From positions 138,331,118-138,395,117 of the forward strand of contig OX465579.1 of NCBI GenBank assembly GCA_950022655.1: 64,000 bases of DNA, written 5' to 3'. Shown piece after piece: positions 57,086-61,260 of this stretch. The position numbers were made by a program, and so were the translations under genes. The notes beneath the pieces were generated by a model that made no database searches, was not told the DNA's origin, and saw only the letters and a program-made list of their open reading frames with translations. This stretch comes from Alentia gelatinosa (taxonomy: Eukaryota; Annelida; Polychaeta; Phyllodocida; Polynoidae). The stretch's first letter is position 1. The number at the start of each line of letters is the position of its first letter.

Positions 57086-60000
57086 GCTTTTATTGAGTCT
57101 CATACCTAGATCATCACGGCACATTTGATAGCTGCTATATCTAACAACACCTCTAAAATACCAACGCATTTCCTATTAAATACAGAAAACATTTTGCCTA
57201 ACGTGGTTGGGATTAATATGAGAGAGAAAGCACCCCTCACACCGAGCCCTCAGCTTCAATCTCTCCGGTTCCACTGTGACCGGCCACCTGGCAGCCAACA
57301 TGAGGGACGACCCGGTTGGCCTGGCTCCCTGTACGGCCACAGGAGACCACATGGTTGACCAGATACAGGCGCTTTTAACTACTCACCAGCCGTTCAACAA
57401 CTCCACGGGTAAGACACCCTCATCATTATTTTACCCGTGGGGCTAAGGGGGAGGACAACGCTCGGGTGCCTCACAATCTCTAAGTATATGTACAATTTGT
57501 TTCGGCTCATGGATGATCTGGCCACACCTTCTGCGAGCAGGCCATATTTGCTGGCCCACCTCCACGATGCAAAGGACTTCGCATGGGCATAATATAATCT
57601 CAATTGCCTCTGGAATTGCCCCTGGGAGAAATATACTCAATAAATATTTCCAGTTCTTATCTTGTCTTCCGTGTTAGTCATTAGGGAATTGAAATTCCAG
57701 AAGTCTGGTTCGTTATACAAAAATGTAAGTAGAGCAGAACATGGAATGTTACCCCTTATATTTAACGAATGCCTAATGGGCATTGTCTTGCCTAACGGTA
57801 AATCAAGAGTGTGATAATACAAGAGTTCTTTCTAATATCGGTATCGCTCTAGGGTTTCTGTTATTCTTCTTATCAATTGATGCTGTGCATATGCTCAAAT
57901 TGATAACAGTAGGCTTCACACCCTCATTGGTATCAGCATATAGTCTGTGTATTGCGACGAAAGGAATATGTAGCGATAATGTGGTACACAGATTCTCCTA
58001 CCGTACCATGTTTCTCTGGCGATATTAGGTAAACAACCCTTTTACCTAAATTATCACCATGCAGTTCATTTCACTGACCTCATTTTATGGCTCATTAAAG
58101 AATTGACTCAGAGATATACACCAAGGCACTACGATCTATTAATAAGCAGCATTATAAGGCATTATTATCGAATGCACTGGGTGTGTATACACATGTAAAG
58201 TTATTATTTACATCAGTAGATGTATAGCTTCATATCCGATCTCGCATCTTTTCATTTCTGTCTCCACCAGGTTAAAGTGAATTTTAACCCTATTTTACCG
58301 ATTCACACTCTTTTCTCATCGGTATGCCATTAGCAAAATAGGCATTGGCAGACCAAAATTCCCGGATTAGATTAAGAAGTTTGCAGGCTATGAGACCATT
58401 AAACGATGATACGTCAGGAATTCGTTACTGAAACATCAAGGGCAATTAGGATTGAATTATTTTTTGATACAGATCAGTATTGCAGTCATGCGAGTAAAGG
58501 GCTTTTTTTGTAAAGAGTTTTTATTTATTCTTTTTGGTGCCGGTTTGAAGTTGACCCTCGACGCACCTACAAATGCCAACAGGGAAAAAAGGGCGGAGTC
58601 GGAGGCTCTCACGTCACCCATCCCGACGGGCGGCCTCAGTAATGCTCATGAAACGCCTTCATGTCTACGTCCTCTGAAGGACAAGTTCTGCTCGCGTTAC
58701 AGCAGGCCTGTCAGTCTCCAGCTCACAAAACACAGCAGGTGTCGTCTGTGAGTAGTTACTGTAGCTCATGCCACACGGGCGCCGATTACACAGACCAGAC
58801 GAATCCGAACTAGTCGGCAAGAAGTCGGCAAGAAGGAGTCTCCAGTTGTCAAGTGGAGTCAAGAGGCATGGCGTATTAGAATGTTTCAAGTCAGTAAATA
58901 CAATTATCAGAATATTAAATCTGCTTGTGGGGACTTGCTAGACCAAATCAGACAAACGATTCAAATCATGACAAAGGAAGAGCCTTCTCCAGACTTGACT
59001 CGTTGGGTCGAGTTGGGCCCGCAAGTAAAGTAGCTGTGTGTCATCGGCTATGAGCCTTTGAAAAGTATCTGGACACTCCGCCACATAGTCAGCACGCTAC
59101 GTTTCTCAAGTTGTTAACGGTGGACACTACGCTACGTTGTCTTAACTCTGAAATTTCCTGGATTGAAAGTGGCTGGGAATATGAAATAAGGTAATACCAA
59201 GATTCCGCGTATATCACAAATACCCTTTTGAGATAGTTCCCTAACTGCTATGATAAAATTAAAGATAGCACAGTGTCCAGGGTGTCACCAAGAGATCACG
59301 GAAACCGTAGCGTCTTGTCCATTTTTGTAGCGTAGTGTCCATACTGTGACGGCCATGTGGCGTAGTGTCCTTTATCATCCATCTAATACAGAGTGTCTAT
59401 AATAAACATATAGCAGCTCTGGCGCATACAGAAAATGTACTGCGTATGCAAAAAAGAAATGTGGATAGTAAATACAATATGGACTGGTTTCAGGTACAAA
59501 TCAAGTGGCTGTATGCTCCTTGTAGTTGGCCCCACGCAATAACTAGCATGCGTTCGGATATTACTATGCGTCAACTCATCGAAGCACACGGCCGCTTGTA
59601 TCTGGAACTTGTCAATATTATGTATTTATTCCTTAGAAAGATGATAATCTACTACTGGGAACAGACAAGACCAAAGAGATCATGACTGAAATTTGTGTCT
59701 TACTATCATCCTGGCTGGTCTTACTAGTTTAGGAATAGTCCGGAGTATACATTGTTTGAACACTGCAATATAGTTCTGGTAATCGATGCTTCATTTGAAA
59801 TGCTTGTCATTTTATTCGAGATTCAACATGGTTAGTGAATCGTAAACGACTGCAGACTATTGAGTCTTGTCTCCTCAGACCAAACTTTGTCAGTGTCTCA
59901 TGGGTCATGAGCGGCACTTTTCACTGGCAGGTGTTTTCTCAATGGCTATCACTTCTCCCTCACTGACGGCCTACAGATTGATTTCCGACCTTTTCTTCTC

Positions 60001-60159
60001 TTTTTTCTTTTGAGGGGAAGGGGAGGGGATTCATTTCCCTTAATGGTCAATTGGCCATGGGTTCTGCTAAAAAATCCCCATGGGAGATGGAGGTTTCCTC
60101 TCATACCACAGGCCAGACCAAGTAGAGAAACTGTGATTTAGATAAACAGTCGCCTATAC

Positions 60160-60192
<33 letters not shown>

Positions 60193-61260
60193 GGGGACTT
60201 TAACGTCCAGTATGTTGACTTAGACTTACTTTGGTTTTAATAGTGACTGAATCCATGAGGTGAATTTGGTTGCAAAATCAATATTTATACCCACATGAGA
60301 GACTTCATATTTTCCATGGTGTTAGATGATATACTTGGCTATACCGAAAGCCTTTAGAAATTTATATTTACATGTGTTTTAACAAATTCGAAAGAATAAC
60401 ACAGTCCCACTCCAAACCTAGAATTCAAAATTAAAAGAAAAAGGTTAATAAATTTAATGCAGATTGTGGGCAGCCGATTAATTAAATTAGCAGTTTTCAA
60501 TTTCCATGGAAATCCTTGTTCCCATAGCCAGATCACGAAATTACATTTTTTGTATAAAAGCGAAGATAGTGCAGATTGGGCCTCCTTCATGCCAACAATA
60601 TAAGTGGTCTGAACCTTCGTACACACCATGAGCTCCATTACATGGCAAACATCGATGTATTTTTCATGTTTTCTCAGTTTCTGAGGCAGTAATTTTTTCA
60701 AACGCAAACCTGCTGAGGTTATACGAACGAAGAGGTTTGTACATTCCGAGGTAGTAATTCGCACACAAAAACTTTTTTCCTGACCCCAGCTGACATCCCT
60801 GATTCAAAAGGGAGACCAACAAAATTCAGGCTTAGATTATGGTGCCACAATGGGAATTTATTGAGTGAGACATCACATCTTTACGCTTGTGTACATATGA
60901 GCCCGCAGTAACCCATGTTTTCTCCCAAACAGCACTCATAATGATAACTCCCCATTTCCATTCCCATCAGGAATGATGCATGCTGTGAGTTATGCCAGGC
61001 CGGATCCTGATTTCCTCCACAATGACATTTTCCGTCCTTCTCTTCACTCTCACCACACAGACCACGACGGTGCCGAACCCAGCGCCAACAGTGTCTCGGC
61101 CGCCAACCTTCTGCGTCTCTCCCACCTGTTGGACCGCGCAGAGTGGCGTCACCTGGCGGCTGATGTGCTGGCTGCTTTCGCCGAACGCCTGGAGAAGATA
61201 CCAGCGGCGCTGCCGGAGATGGTGTCGGCTCACATGGCCCTCCAGGCCGCCCCCAGACAG
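792..61260 (+). CDS. SPATA20: SPATA20 (spermatogenesis-associated protein 20), 13 exons, 3' end outside window
   Basis: Thirteen exons join in frame to 654 codons. The N-terminal half is a thioredoxin-like DUF255 domain: [21 protein letters not shown] near residue 15, the active-site-like CHWCH at residues 62-66, then [10 protein letters not shown] and GGTYFPP. The second half is an alpha/alpha-barrel (six-hairpin, N-acylglucosamine 2-epimerase-like) region with [13 protein letters not shown] (278-290), [11 protein letters not shown] (329-339), AWNG and [11 protein letters not shown]. Human SPATA20 is about 786 residues; the missing part is the C-terminal 80 or so residues, plus any extra N-terminal exon. 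The family is linked to spermatid development in mammals and its reaction is not established; bacterial relatives are the YyaL type. All junctions have GT/AG borders and matching phases, so the gene looks intact. Intron 12 is 41 kb, ten times larger than any other intron here. Confidence 0.95.
1246..1302 (-). repeat. Terminal-repeat-like sequence shared with the intron 8 Harbinger element
   Basis: Read on the minus strand, the pattern is ATGCTAGGTTTCCACCATCA, then CCCCTACAGTCCCGGCAGCC. The same pattern with scattered changes occurs at 16876-16922 on the minus strand and 14139-14176 on the plus strand. It interrupts the Gypsy RT relic, so it arrived later or marks the junction of a deletion. 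Confidence 0.5.
1310..2110 (-). pseudogene. Ty3/Gypsy retrotransposon relic (gag, zinc knuckle, RT) in intron 1
   Basis: Read right to left. A Gag segment with [11 protein letters not shown] and YKPRTME lies near 2000-1930, like the DxFIxAL.D....ARPKTLxEAL pattern of Ty3/Gypsy Gag. A degenerate zinc knuckle [10 protein letters not shown], lacking its last Cys, lies near 1753-1720. RT follows, with LDFVSGYCQ near 1530 and MPFSLCNAP starting at 1435, then RLMEV...LQW..CLVY with the catalytic YLDD damaged to YDII. Protease and most of the gag-RT junction are missing, and frames are broken. The opposite-strand open frame at 1727-2224 is its shadow. Confidence 0.8.
2250..2938. other. Rest of intron 1
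   Basis: Non-coding. It may include more decayed Gag 5' sequence up to about 2400; nothing recognisable after that, except the acceptor TTATAG of exon 2. Confidence 0.5.
2939..3003 (+). CDS. SPATA20: SPATA20 exon 2
   Basis: 65 bases after TTATAG, completing W-Y-P-W-G-Q and reading [16 protein letters not shown], a conserved strand just before the CxxC motif. Donor GTAAGT at 3004. It ends in phase 1. Confidence 0.93.
3004..3820 (+). other. Intron 2
   Basis: 817 bases, AT-rich. Nothing recognised besides its GTAAGT donor and TCTTGCAG acceptor. Confidence 0.7.
3821..3975 (+). CDS. SPATA20: SPATA20 exon 3 (CHWCH active-site exon)
   Basis: Acceptor TCTTGCAG at 3813-3820. Reads [17 protein letters not shown], then [20 protein letters not shown] and IYMTFVQ. 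Both cysteines of the thioredoxin-like CxxC (residues 62 and 65) are present. Donor GTAGGC at 3976, phase 0. Confidence 0.95.
3976..4900. other. 5' part of intron 3
   Basis: AT-rich intron sequence up to about 4450, then moderately GC-rich DNA. I recognise no gene or element here. Confidence 0.5.
4960..5610. repeat. Cluster of small elements sharing TTCCACCAAC ends
   Basis: The 10-mer GTTGGTGGAA occurs at 5147-5156 and 5394-5403 and its complement TTCCACCAAC at 5303-5312 and 5551-5560; CTCCACCAAC lies near 5065. Pairs 5303/5403 and 5394/5560 form inverted ends about 100 and 165 bases apart, with palindromic CGACGTTTCAAAGACGTCG at 5442-5460 inside the latter. This looks like several MITEs of one family inserted next to or into each other. 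Confidence 0.55.
5611..6540. repeat. GC-rich repeat-like block with related ends
   Basis: CpG-rich for the region, with no convincing reading frame. Variants of the same end motif appear (TTTCGGTGGAGC near 6168, TTTGGTGGAATA near 6281) around an inner CGTCGGCTGAAAGGTCGGCTGG. Probably further diverged members of the 5 kb cluster. Confidence 0.35.
6901..7068. repeat. 40-base inverted repeat (hairpin)
   Basis: Left arm 6901-6940 and right arm 7029-7068 are complementary over 40 positions with a few mismatches; the shared core is AGAGCCTTGAGAATCCACTG and its complement. The spacer is 88 bases. Likely a MITE or fold-back remnant. Confidence 0.7.
7260..7423. repeat. MITE remnant with GGTGGAACAC ends next to exon 4
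   Basis: CGGTGGAACACAGCG near 7277 and TTGGTGGAACAC near 7353 repeat the GTTGGTGGAA end motif seen at 5 kb, here in direct orientation. The block runs almost to the exon 4 acceptor. Confidence 0.35.
7424..7570 (+). CDS. SPATA20: SPATA20 exon 4
   Basis: Follows GATCAG at 7418-7423. Reads [20 protein letters not shown] then [20 protein letters not shown], matching the end of the thioredoxin-like domain. 49 whole codons. Donor GTAAGG at 7571. A MITE begins only about 20 bases into the following intron. Confidence 0.95.
7592..7885. repeat. Composite MITE, copy 1 (TTTATCTCACCCC family)
   Basis: Part one, 7592-7734, has terminal inverted repeats TTTATCTCACCCCTG and CAGGGGTGAGATAAA. Part two, 7735-7885, is a hairpin with arms based on CAACTCGTTTTGGTCA and TGACCAAAACTTGTTGG (the right one with a small change). 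The same two-part plan recurs at 12826, 36079, 50625 and 52911. No coding capacity. Confidence 0.75.
8082..8370 (-). CDS. Exon-like open frame, type II membrane protein candidate (unidentified)
   Basis: I do not recognise this protein. On the minus strand an acceptor AAATTCAG precedes 8370 and a donor GTAGTT follows 8082, enclosing 96 open codons. Residues 10-39 are strongly hydrophobic ([13 protein letters not shown], then [14 protein letters not shown]), a likely signal anchor. A hydrophilic stretch with two N-glycosylation sequons (NFT, NVT) follows, like the stem of a type II Golgi enzyme or an ectodomain. A Met lies inside the hydrophobic segment at 8325-8323. The first 35 or so codons lie in the left arm of the inverted duplication 8266-9327. 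It could be a nested antisense gene, an exon carried by an element, or a pseudoexon. Confidence 0.35.
8266..9327. repeat. 1.06 kb inverted duplication
   Basis: CCAGAACGAGGCG at 8266-8278 pairs with CGCCTCGTTCTGG at 9315-9327. Matches continue inward almost throughout: 8405-8700 against 8878-9190, for example ACCAATATTACCAGGTTGTG against CACAACCTGGTAATATTGGT. A third, partial copy in direct orientation to the right arm lies at about 8750-8860. Divergence between the arms is moderate. No transposase frame seen. Confidence 0.8.
8489..8505. repeat. Poly(A) tract
   Basis: Seventeen consecutive A, inside the left arm of the inverted duplication. Confidence 0.9.
9381..9750. repeat. Fold-back element built of four ~95-base units
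   Basis: Two direct units start at 9381 and 9476 (GGGACCCGTTTTGTAGTCGG and GGGACTCGTTTTATAGACGG). Two inverted units follow, each starting GAAAACCGTC and ending near AACGGGTCC and AGAGGTCCC. Each unit contains ATAATCGNTNATAGCGA. A single-unit relative lies at 21941-22105. Confidence 0.7.
9874..10072 (+). CDS. SPATA20: SPATA20 exon 5
   Basis: Acceptor CCTGTCAG. Reads [11 protein letters not shown], a variable linker, then [18 protein letters not shown], where the family has the conserved YDxxxGG..PKFP motif. Donor GTGAGT at 10073, phase 1. The linker between the two domains shows little conservation, as is usual for this family. Confidence 0.93.
10073..10545 (+). other. Intron 5
   Basis: 473 bases; nothing beyond splice signals and a T tract before the acceptor. 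Confidence 0.7.
10546..10676 (+). CDS. SPATA20: SPATA20 exon 6
   Basis: Preceded by a 15-base T tract and TTTAG. Reads [15 protein letters not shown] and ends in [13 protein letters not shown], matching the family's M-A-x-GGIxDH segment. Donor GTAAGT at 10677, phase 0. Confidence 0.93.
10677..11546 (+). other. Intron 6
   Basis: 870 bases. Contains a C tract near 10851-10862 and A-rich tracts near 11308-11335. No element recognised. Confidence 0.7.
11547..11651 (+). CDS. SPATA20: SPATA20 exon 7
   Basis: Acceptor GTCCAG. 35 codons reading [20 protein letters not shown] then [15 protein letters not shown], the most conserved block of the barrel domain. Donor GTAAGT at 11652. Confidence 0.96.
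11877..11890. repeat. Poly(G) tract in intron 7
   Basis: Fourteen consecutive G. The rest of intron 7 up to 12825 shows no element or gene that I recognise. Confidence 0.9.
12826..13107. repeat. Composite MITE, copy 2
   Basis: Terminal TTTATCTCACCCCTG at 12826-12840, then CTCCATAGACTTAATATTGG, closing in GGATGAGATAAA at 12952-12963. The adjoining hairpin runs to 13107 with arms TTTTGGGTCAGAGCTCGA and AGCTCTGACCCAAA around GTTTGAATCG / GATTCAAAC. Same orientation and layout as copy 1. It ends about 140 bases before exon 8. Confidence 0.8.
13248..13322 (+). CDS. SPATA20: SPATA20 exon 8
   Basis: Acceptor TATTGTAG and donor GTAAGT flank 25 codons reading [20 protein letters not shown] then DLSDP. 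The sequence is weakly conserved, but its length and the ILxYV helix pattern match the equivalent part of vertebrate SPATA20, and it links exons 7 and 9 in phase 0. Confidence 0.85.
13323..14138 (+). other. 5' part of intron 8
   Basis: AT-rich; nothing recognised before the Harbinger element. Confidence 0.6.
14487..14940 (+). pseudogene. Truncated Harbinger transposase gene
   Basis: TATAAAAG at 14491-14498, then a long leader and an ATG at 14591 in excellent context (CTCGCCATGG). The open frame reads 75 codons to a stop at 14813-14815. One base shift restores family-like sequence (LLTREL), and a further shift gives NYLEPDLFD, a stop, then ILDHIEPV, resembling the (Y/F)xRMxPxxFxxIL(x)xVxP helix of Harbinger transposases. 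The whole nuclease domain that should follow is missing. Confidence 0.6.
15190..16595 (-). pseudogene. Harbinger Myb/MADF-like DNA-binding protein gene, frameshifted
   Basis: A TATATAAAAG reads on the minus strand near 16588, just before ATG at 16580. The start frame is a proline/threonine-rich tail with PPKKQKRRK, a likely nuclear signal. Near 16180-15990 comes the domain: [20 protein letters not shown], then, after a frameshift, [14 protein letters not shown] and [15 protein letters not shown], matching the helix-turn-helix layout of Myb/SANT or MADF domains. Downstream are Ser/Gln-rich stretches from a CTG-rich run at 15594-15640. AATAAA-rich DNA near 15088 could end both convergent transcripts. 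Confidence 0.6.
16981..17029. repeat. Short tandem repeat
   Basis: Three imperfect copies of ATGGTTCAGGGACAGT, about 17 bases each. The rest of intron 8 up to 17448 is unremarkable. Confidence 0.7.
17449..17658 (+). CDS. SPATA20: SPATA20 exon 9
   Basis: Acceptor GCCCTGCAG. 70 codons starting [15 protein letters not shown], the family hallmark, then [17 protein letters not shown] and [16 protein letters not shown]. Donor GTACGT at 17659, phase 0. Confidence 0.96.
17895..18087 (+). CDS. SPATA20: SPATA20 exon 10
   Basis: Acceptor TGGCCAG. Reads [15 protein letters not shown], a helical stretch, then [16 protein letters not shown]; family members have the same HLDxK..AAWNG motif. Donor GTAGCT at 18088, phase 1. 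The upstream intron, 236 bases, is the shortest in the gene. Confidence 0.95.
18088..18976 (+). other. Intron 10
   Basis: 889 bases, AT-rich; no element or gene recognised. Introns 9 (236 bases) and 11 (644 bases) are likewise plain. Confidence 0.7.
18977..19145 (+). CDS. SPATA20: SPATA20 exon 11
   Basis: Acceptor CTCAAG. Completes Gly of AWNG and reads [20 protein letters not shown], then [17 protein letters not shown]. Donor GTACGT at 19146, phase 2. Confidence 0.93.
19790..19998 (+). CDS. SPATA20: SPATA20 exon 12
   Basis: Acceptor GCGTTACAG. Reads [20 protein letters not shown] then [25 protein letters not shown] and ILRIKE. GFxxDYAFxxRGLxDLYE is conserved in the family. Donor GTACGT at 19999, phase 1. 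This donor has to pair with exon 13, 41 kb away. Confidence 0.95.
20949..21034 (+). repeat. Hammerhead-core-like repeat, copy 1
   Basis: CTGACGA, a 4-bp stem GGCA-CTAC-TGCC, then GAAAC, followed by TAATAG and a tail ending TATAACCATTCATG. The same arrangement and tail recur at 55833-55900. The core matches the CUGANGA...GAAA layout of hammerhead ribozymes, but I cannot find the third strand with the cleavage site. Confidence 0.45.
21707..21939. repeat. MITE with GGGGCCTGTTTTT ends
   Basis: Left end GGGGCCTGTTTTT at 21707-21719 and its exact complement at 21927-21939. Inside are several GTGACCA(G/T)TTAGTGACC-like short repeats. About 233 bases, non-coding. The ends resemble a common animal MITE terminus; the superfamily is uncertain. 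Confidence 0.75.
21941..22105. repeat. Single-unit relative of the 9.4 kb fold-back element
   Basis: Starts GGAACTGGTTTCTTAGATGG, contains GGGATAATCGTTAATAG and GGCGATAATTAACGAACC, and ends AATAACGAACCGGTCCC. It directly abuts the MITE at 21707-21939, which therefore either landed at its edge or truncated it. Confidence 0.6.
22615..22673. repeat. (GA)n microsatellite
   Basis: Imperfect GA/GGGA run. Confidence 0.9.
24520..24940. other. GC-rich patch with open frames on both strands
   Basis: CpG-rich block inside AT-rich intron. Frames of 227 and 143 codons on the minus strand and 97 on the plus strand are open together, which points to base composition rather than coding. A GGGGTATAAAAAG box lies at 24603-24615 on the plus strand. 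No protein family recognised; could be a small promoter or an element fragment. Confidence 0.3.
26100..26240. repeat. Degenerate C-rich minisatellite, block 1
   Basis: Units of about 35-40 bases of the form AAAATGAAGCA-C(n)-GGCAAATACCTC, with C runs up to about 15. A related block lies at 28510-28610. Confidence 0.6.
26870..27430. repeat. Tandem array of ~170-base repeats
   Basis: TCTGCCTCYGTNTACAT-type motifs recur near 26879, 27048, 27211 and 27403. The longer segment 26967-27070 (ATCTGTCCATGTGTGAAA ... AAATAATGTA) is repeated at 27301-27423. Confidence 0.65.
27902..28261. repeat. piggyBac-like MITE
   Basis: 360 bases bounded by TTAA on both sides, with inverted ends TTAACCCTTTAAGG and CCTTAAAGGGTTAA. 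TTAA target duplication plus CCCTTT ends are the piggyBac signature. Inside the left end GATGCCTTAAGGC(A/C)TC repeats three times and is itself palindromic. No transposase. Confidence 0.75.
28510..28610. repeat. Degenerate C-rich minisatellite, block 2
   Basis: Same unit type as 26100-26240: AAAATGAAA-C(n)-GGCAAATATCCC, repeated about three times. Confidence 0.6.
28755..29365 (+). repeat. Possible solo LTR
   Basis: A GC-rich block of about 600 bases with an AATAAACA polyadenylation-like signal near 29197, a GT-rich stretch after it, and GGCGACCACCACA at its right edge, similar to a primer-binding site of Ty3/Gypsy elements. No gag or pol follows, and I could not identify a second LTR. Speculative. 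Confidence 0.3.
29650..31095. other. GC-rich block without identified gene
   Basis: High CpG from 29650 to 30280 and 30680 to 31060, with overlapping open frames on both strands (for example 150 codons at 29684-30136 plus, 107 at 29671-29994 minus). The minus reading shows [19 protein letters not shown], which looks protein-like, but I know no family for it. May be an old retroelement or an unmethylated regulatory island. Confidence 0.3.
31096..36078. other. Intron 12 segment
   Basis: AT-rich with T/C-rich stretches (35235-35560). Frames present, such as 158 codons at 35237-35713, are low-complexity Ser/Pro/Leu. I see no gene, RNA or defined element. Confidence 0.4.
36079..36271. repeat. Composite MITE, diverged copy
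   Basis: Perfect 13-base inverted ends TATCTTAGCCTGG at 36151 and complement at 36259-36271; the inside carries the family's AACAAGTTCCTAATGTTAAG segment. The sequence to its left (36079-36150) matches one arm of the copy 1 hairpin (TATTACTNC...ACTTGTTGG..GAC.AAAC). The TIR differs from the ATCTCACCCC of other copies. Confidence 0.6.
39757..40005 (+). other. Weak exon-like segment
   Basis: A good acceptor CTCTCCATGCCGCAG ends at 39777. Protein-like but frame-split sequence follows: [20 protein letters not shown], later in another frame [20 protein letters not shown]. Cys and N-glycosylation sites hint at an extracellular protein. The frames do not join, so it may be a decayed exon. Not identified. 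Confidence 0.2.
42185..42270. repeat. CACCCTCAGAC minisatellite, block 1
   Basis: About four imperfect copies of an 18-base CCCTCACCCTCAGACACA unit. A longer, more diverged block of the same unit lies at 44930-45170. Confidence 0.75.
42185..42525 (-). other. Unidentified open frame, 112 codons, with acidic repeat tail
   Basis: Minus-strand frame reading [20 protein letters not shown] and [20 protein letters not shown], then imperfect [17 protein letters not shown] repeats to a stop. The balanced composition of the first part looks coding; the tail comes from the CACCCTCAGAC minisatellite. Its Met lies in the Tigger-like MITE, so the true start, if any, is elsewhere. May be a transposon gene fragment. 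Confidence 0.25.
42481..42645. repeat. Tigger-like (pogo/Tc1-mariner) MITE
   Basis: TA target site, then CAGTAGAACCCCGCGTAAGC and, at the right, GGCGGGGTTCTACTG-TA. CAGTAGAACCCC ends with TA duplication are diagnostic of Tigger-type elements. The interior is made of repeated GTGTCCGYTTACGCGGGG. 165 bases, no transposase. Confidence 0.85.
42955..43440 (+). promoter_or_regulatory. CpG-rich promoter-like or LTR-like block
   Basis: Two ATTGG (inverted CCAAT) boxes at 42999 and 43040 flank CACGTGAC at 43015-43022, in a CpG-rich setting unlike the surroundings. GTGGCGACCAGCGTCAC at 43421-43437 resembles a retroelement primer-binding site and shares GGCGACCA with 29347. Either the promoter of a nested transcript or the remains of an LTR. 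No coding frame recognised downstream. Confidence 0.35.
43719..43760. repeat. Perfect 16-bp hairpin
   Basis: TCTCCGTGGTTGGGAA at 43719-43734 is exactly complementary to 43745-43760, with a 10-base A/T loop. A strong stem-loop; could mark a terminator-like or small-RNA structure, or the tip of an element. Confidence 0.85.
44667..44689. repeat. (CA)n microsatellite after a C tract
   Basis: C run then CACACA run. Confidence 0.9.
44930..45170. repeat. CACCCTCAGAC minisatellite, block 2
   Basis: About a dozen imperfect CACACCCTCACCCTCAG-type units. It yields a Gly/Glu/Val-rich open frame on the minus strand that is not credible as a gene. Confidence 0.75.
45930..46440. repeat. Pyrimidine-rich tract
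   Basis: About 500 bases dominated by C and T on the plus strand, running straight into the microsatellite at 46441. Open frames here are low-complexity Leu/Ser/Phe. Confidence 0.7.
46441..46793. repeat. GACT/ACTC microsatellite array
   Basis: First half mainly (GACT)n with some variants, second half near-perfect (ACTC)n from about 46659 to 46790, then (CTGT)n-like sequence. The SQSVSQSV frame on the minus strand is a by-product. Confidence 0.95.
47160..50620. other. Intron 12 segment
   Basis: AT-rich; no gene or named element recognised. An A-box-like TGGTGTAATGG at 49565-49575 lacks a partner B box. Confidence 0.4.
50625..50921. repeat. Composite MITE, copy 3 (inverted order)
   Basis: The hairpin comes first (GTTTAGGGTCTGAGCTCG ... 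CGAGCTCTGACCCTAAAC), then the ATCTCACCC...GGGGTGAGATAAA part at 50778-50921. This is the copy 1/2 layout in reverse complement, showing that the two parts move as a unit. Confidence 0.85.
51330..51440 (-). pseudogene. Tail of a non-LTR (LINE) reverse transcriptase ORF
   Basis: The minus frame reads [20 protein letters not shown] then IQFI. The (R/K)LWN(D/S)LP block preceded by a basic stretch is typical of the C-terminal part of Jockey/CR1-type LINE polyproteins. It ends soon after, and no RT core was seen upstream. Confidence 0.5.
52911..53060. repeat. Composite MITE, copy with mostly lost hairpin
   Basis: TATATCTCACCC ... GTCTATGGAGAAAAAATACC ... GGGGGTGAGATAA, very close to the second part of copy 3. 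Only a trace of hairpin sequence (TTTCTGAA) remains on the left. Confidence 0.8.
53061..55832. other. Intron 12 segment
   Basis: No gene recognised. TTAACCCTTTCAGCGG at 54406-54421 resembles a single piggyBac-like end, but no partner was found. Confidence 0.4.
55833..55900 (+). repeat. Hammerhead-core-like repeat, copy 2
   Basis: CTGATGA, stem GGCTC-GTGTA-GAGCC (5 bp perfect), then GGAAC instead of GAAAC, then TAGTAG and a tail TAATTATAACCACCATG. Homologous in layout and tail to 20949-21034. Confidence 0.45.
56515..56967 (+). other. Open frame of 150 codons, unidentified
   Basis: Longest plus-strand frame in the right half of intron 12. The middle ([40 protein letters not shown]) has a protein-like composition; the ends do not. 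No family recognised and no clear splice signals; a GTAAGTGG donor reads on the opposite strand near 56731. Could be an element fragment. Confidence 0.2.
56999..57080. repeat. (TA)n microsatellite
   Basis: About 41 perfect TA units. Confidence 0.97.
57254..57408 (+). CDS. Candidate coding exon of an unidentified gene, nested in intron 12
   Basis: Acceptor-like CTCACACCGAGCCCTCAG ends at 57253 and a donor GTAAGA starts at 57409. The frame between is fully open and reads [38 protein letters not shown], then [14 protein letters not shown]. The segment is GC-rich against AT-rich flanks, like the SPATA20 exons. Two N-glycosylation sequons (NLS, NNS) suggest an extracellular or lumenal protein. 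It does not fit SPATA20, whose exons 12 and 13 join without a gap. I do not recognise the family. No partner exons were found, so it may be a retained fragment. Confidence 0.4.
57420..60160. other. Intron 12 segment
   Basis: No gene or element recognised; a GC-richer patch at 58550-58800 has no coherent frame. Confidence 0.4.
60161..60192. repeat. (GTT)n microsatellite
   Basis: About ten GTT units. Confidence 0.95.
60354..60764 (-). other. Open frame of 136 codons in AT-rich DNA, unidentified
   Basis: Notable length for AT-rich sequence. Basic start ([17 protein letters not shown]), hydrophobic end. No family recognised, no transcript signals seen. Probably chance or an element remnant. Confidence 0.15.
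61061..61260 (+). CDS. SPATA20: SPATA20 exon 13 (last exon in window)
   Basis: Pyrimidine-rich acceptor CTCTCACCACACAG ends at 61060. Reads [20 protein letters not shown], then [17 protein letters not shown], the same order as human SPATA20. Donor GTGGGA at 61261, phase 0. The next human segment (a conserved IVICG-like strand and the C-terminus) is absent from the remaining 2.7 kb, so at least one more exon lies to the right. Confidence 0.94.

Larger units (their letters stand above)
19999..61060 (+). other. Intron 12 of SPATA20 (about 41 kb)
   Basis: Exon 12 ends in phase 1 at a GTACGT donor, and exon 13 starts with the two bases needed to complete the next codon, giving [15 protein letters not shown] as in relatives. 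No other SPATA20 coding sequence fits between, so the whole interval is intron. It holds the MITEs, satellites and candidate exons listed separately; most of the rest shows nothing recognisable. Confidence 0.9.
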
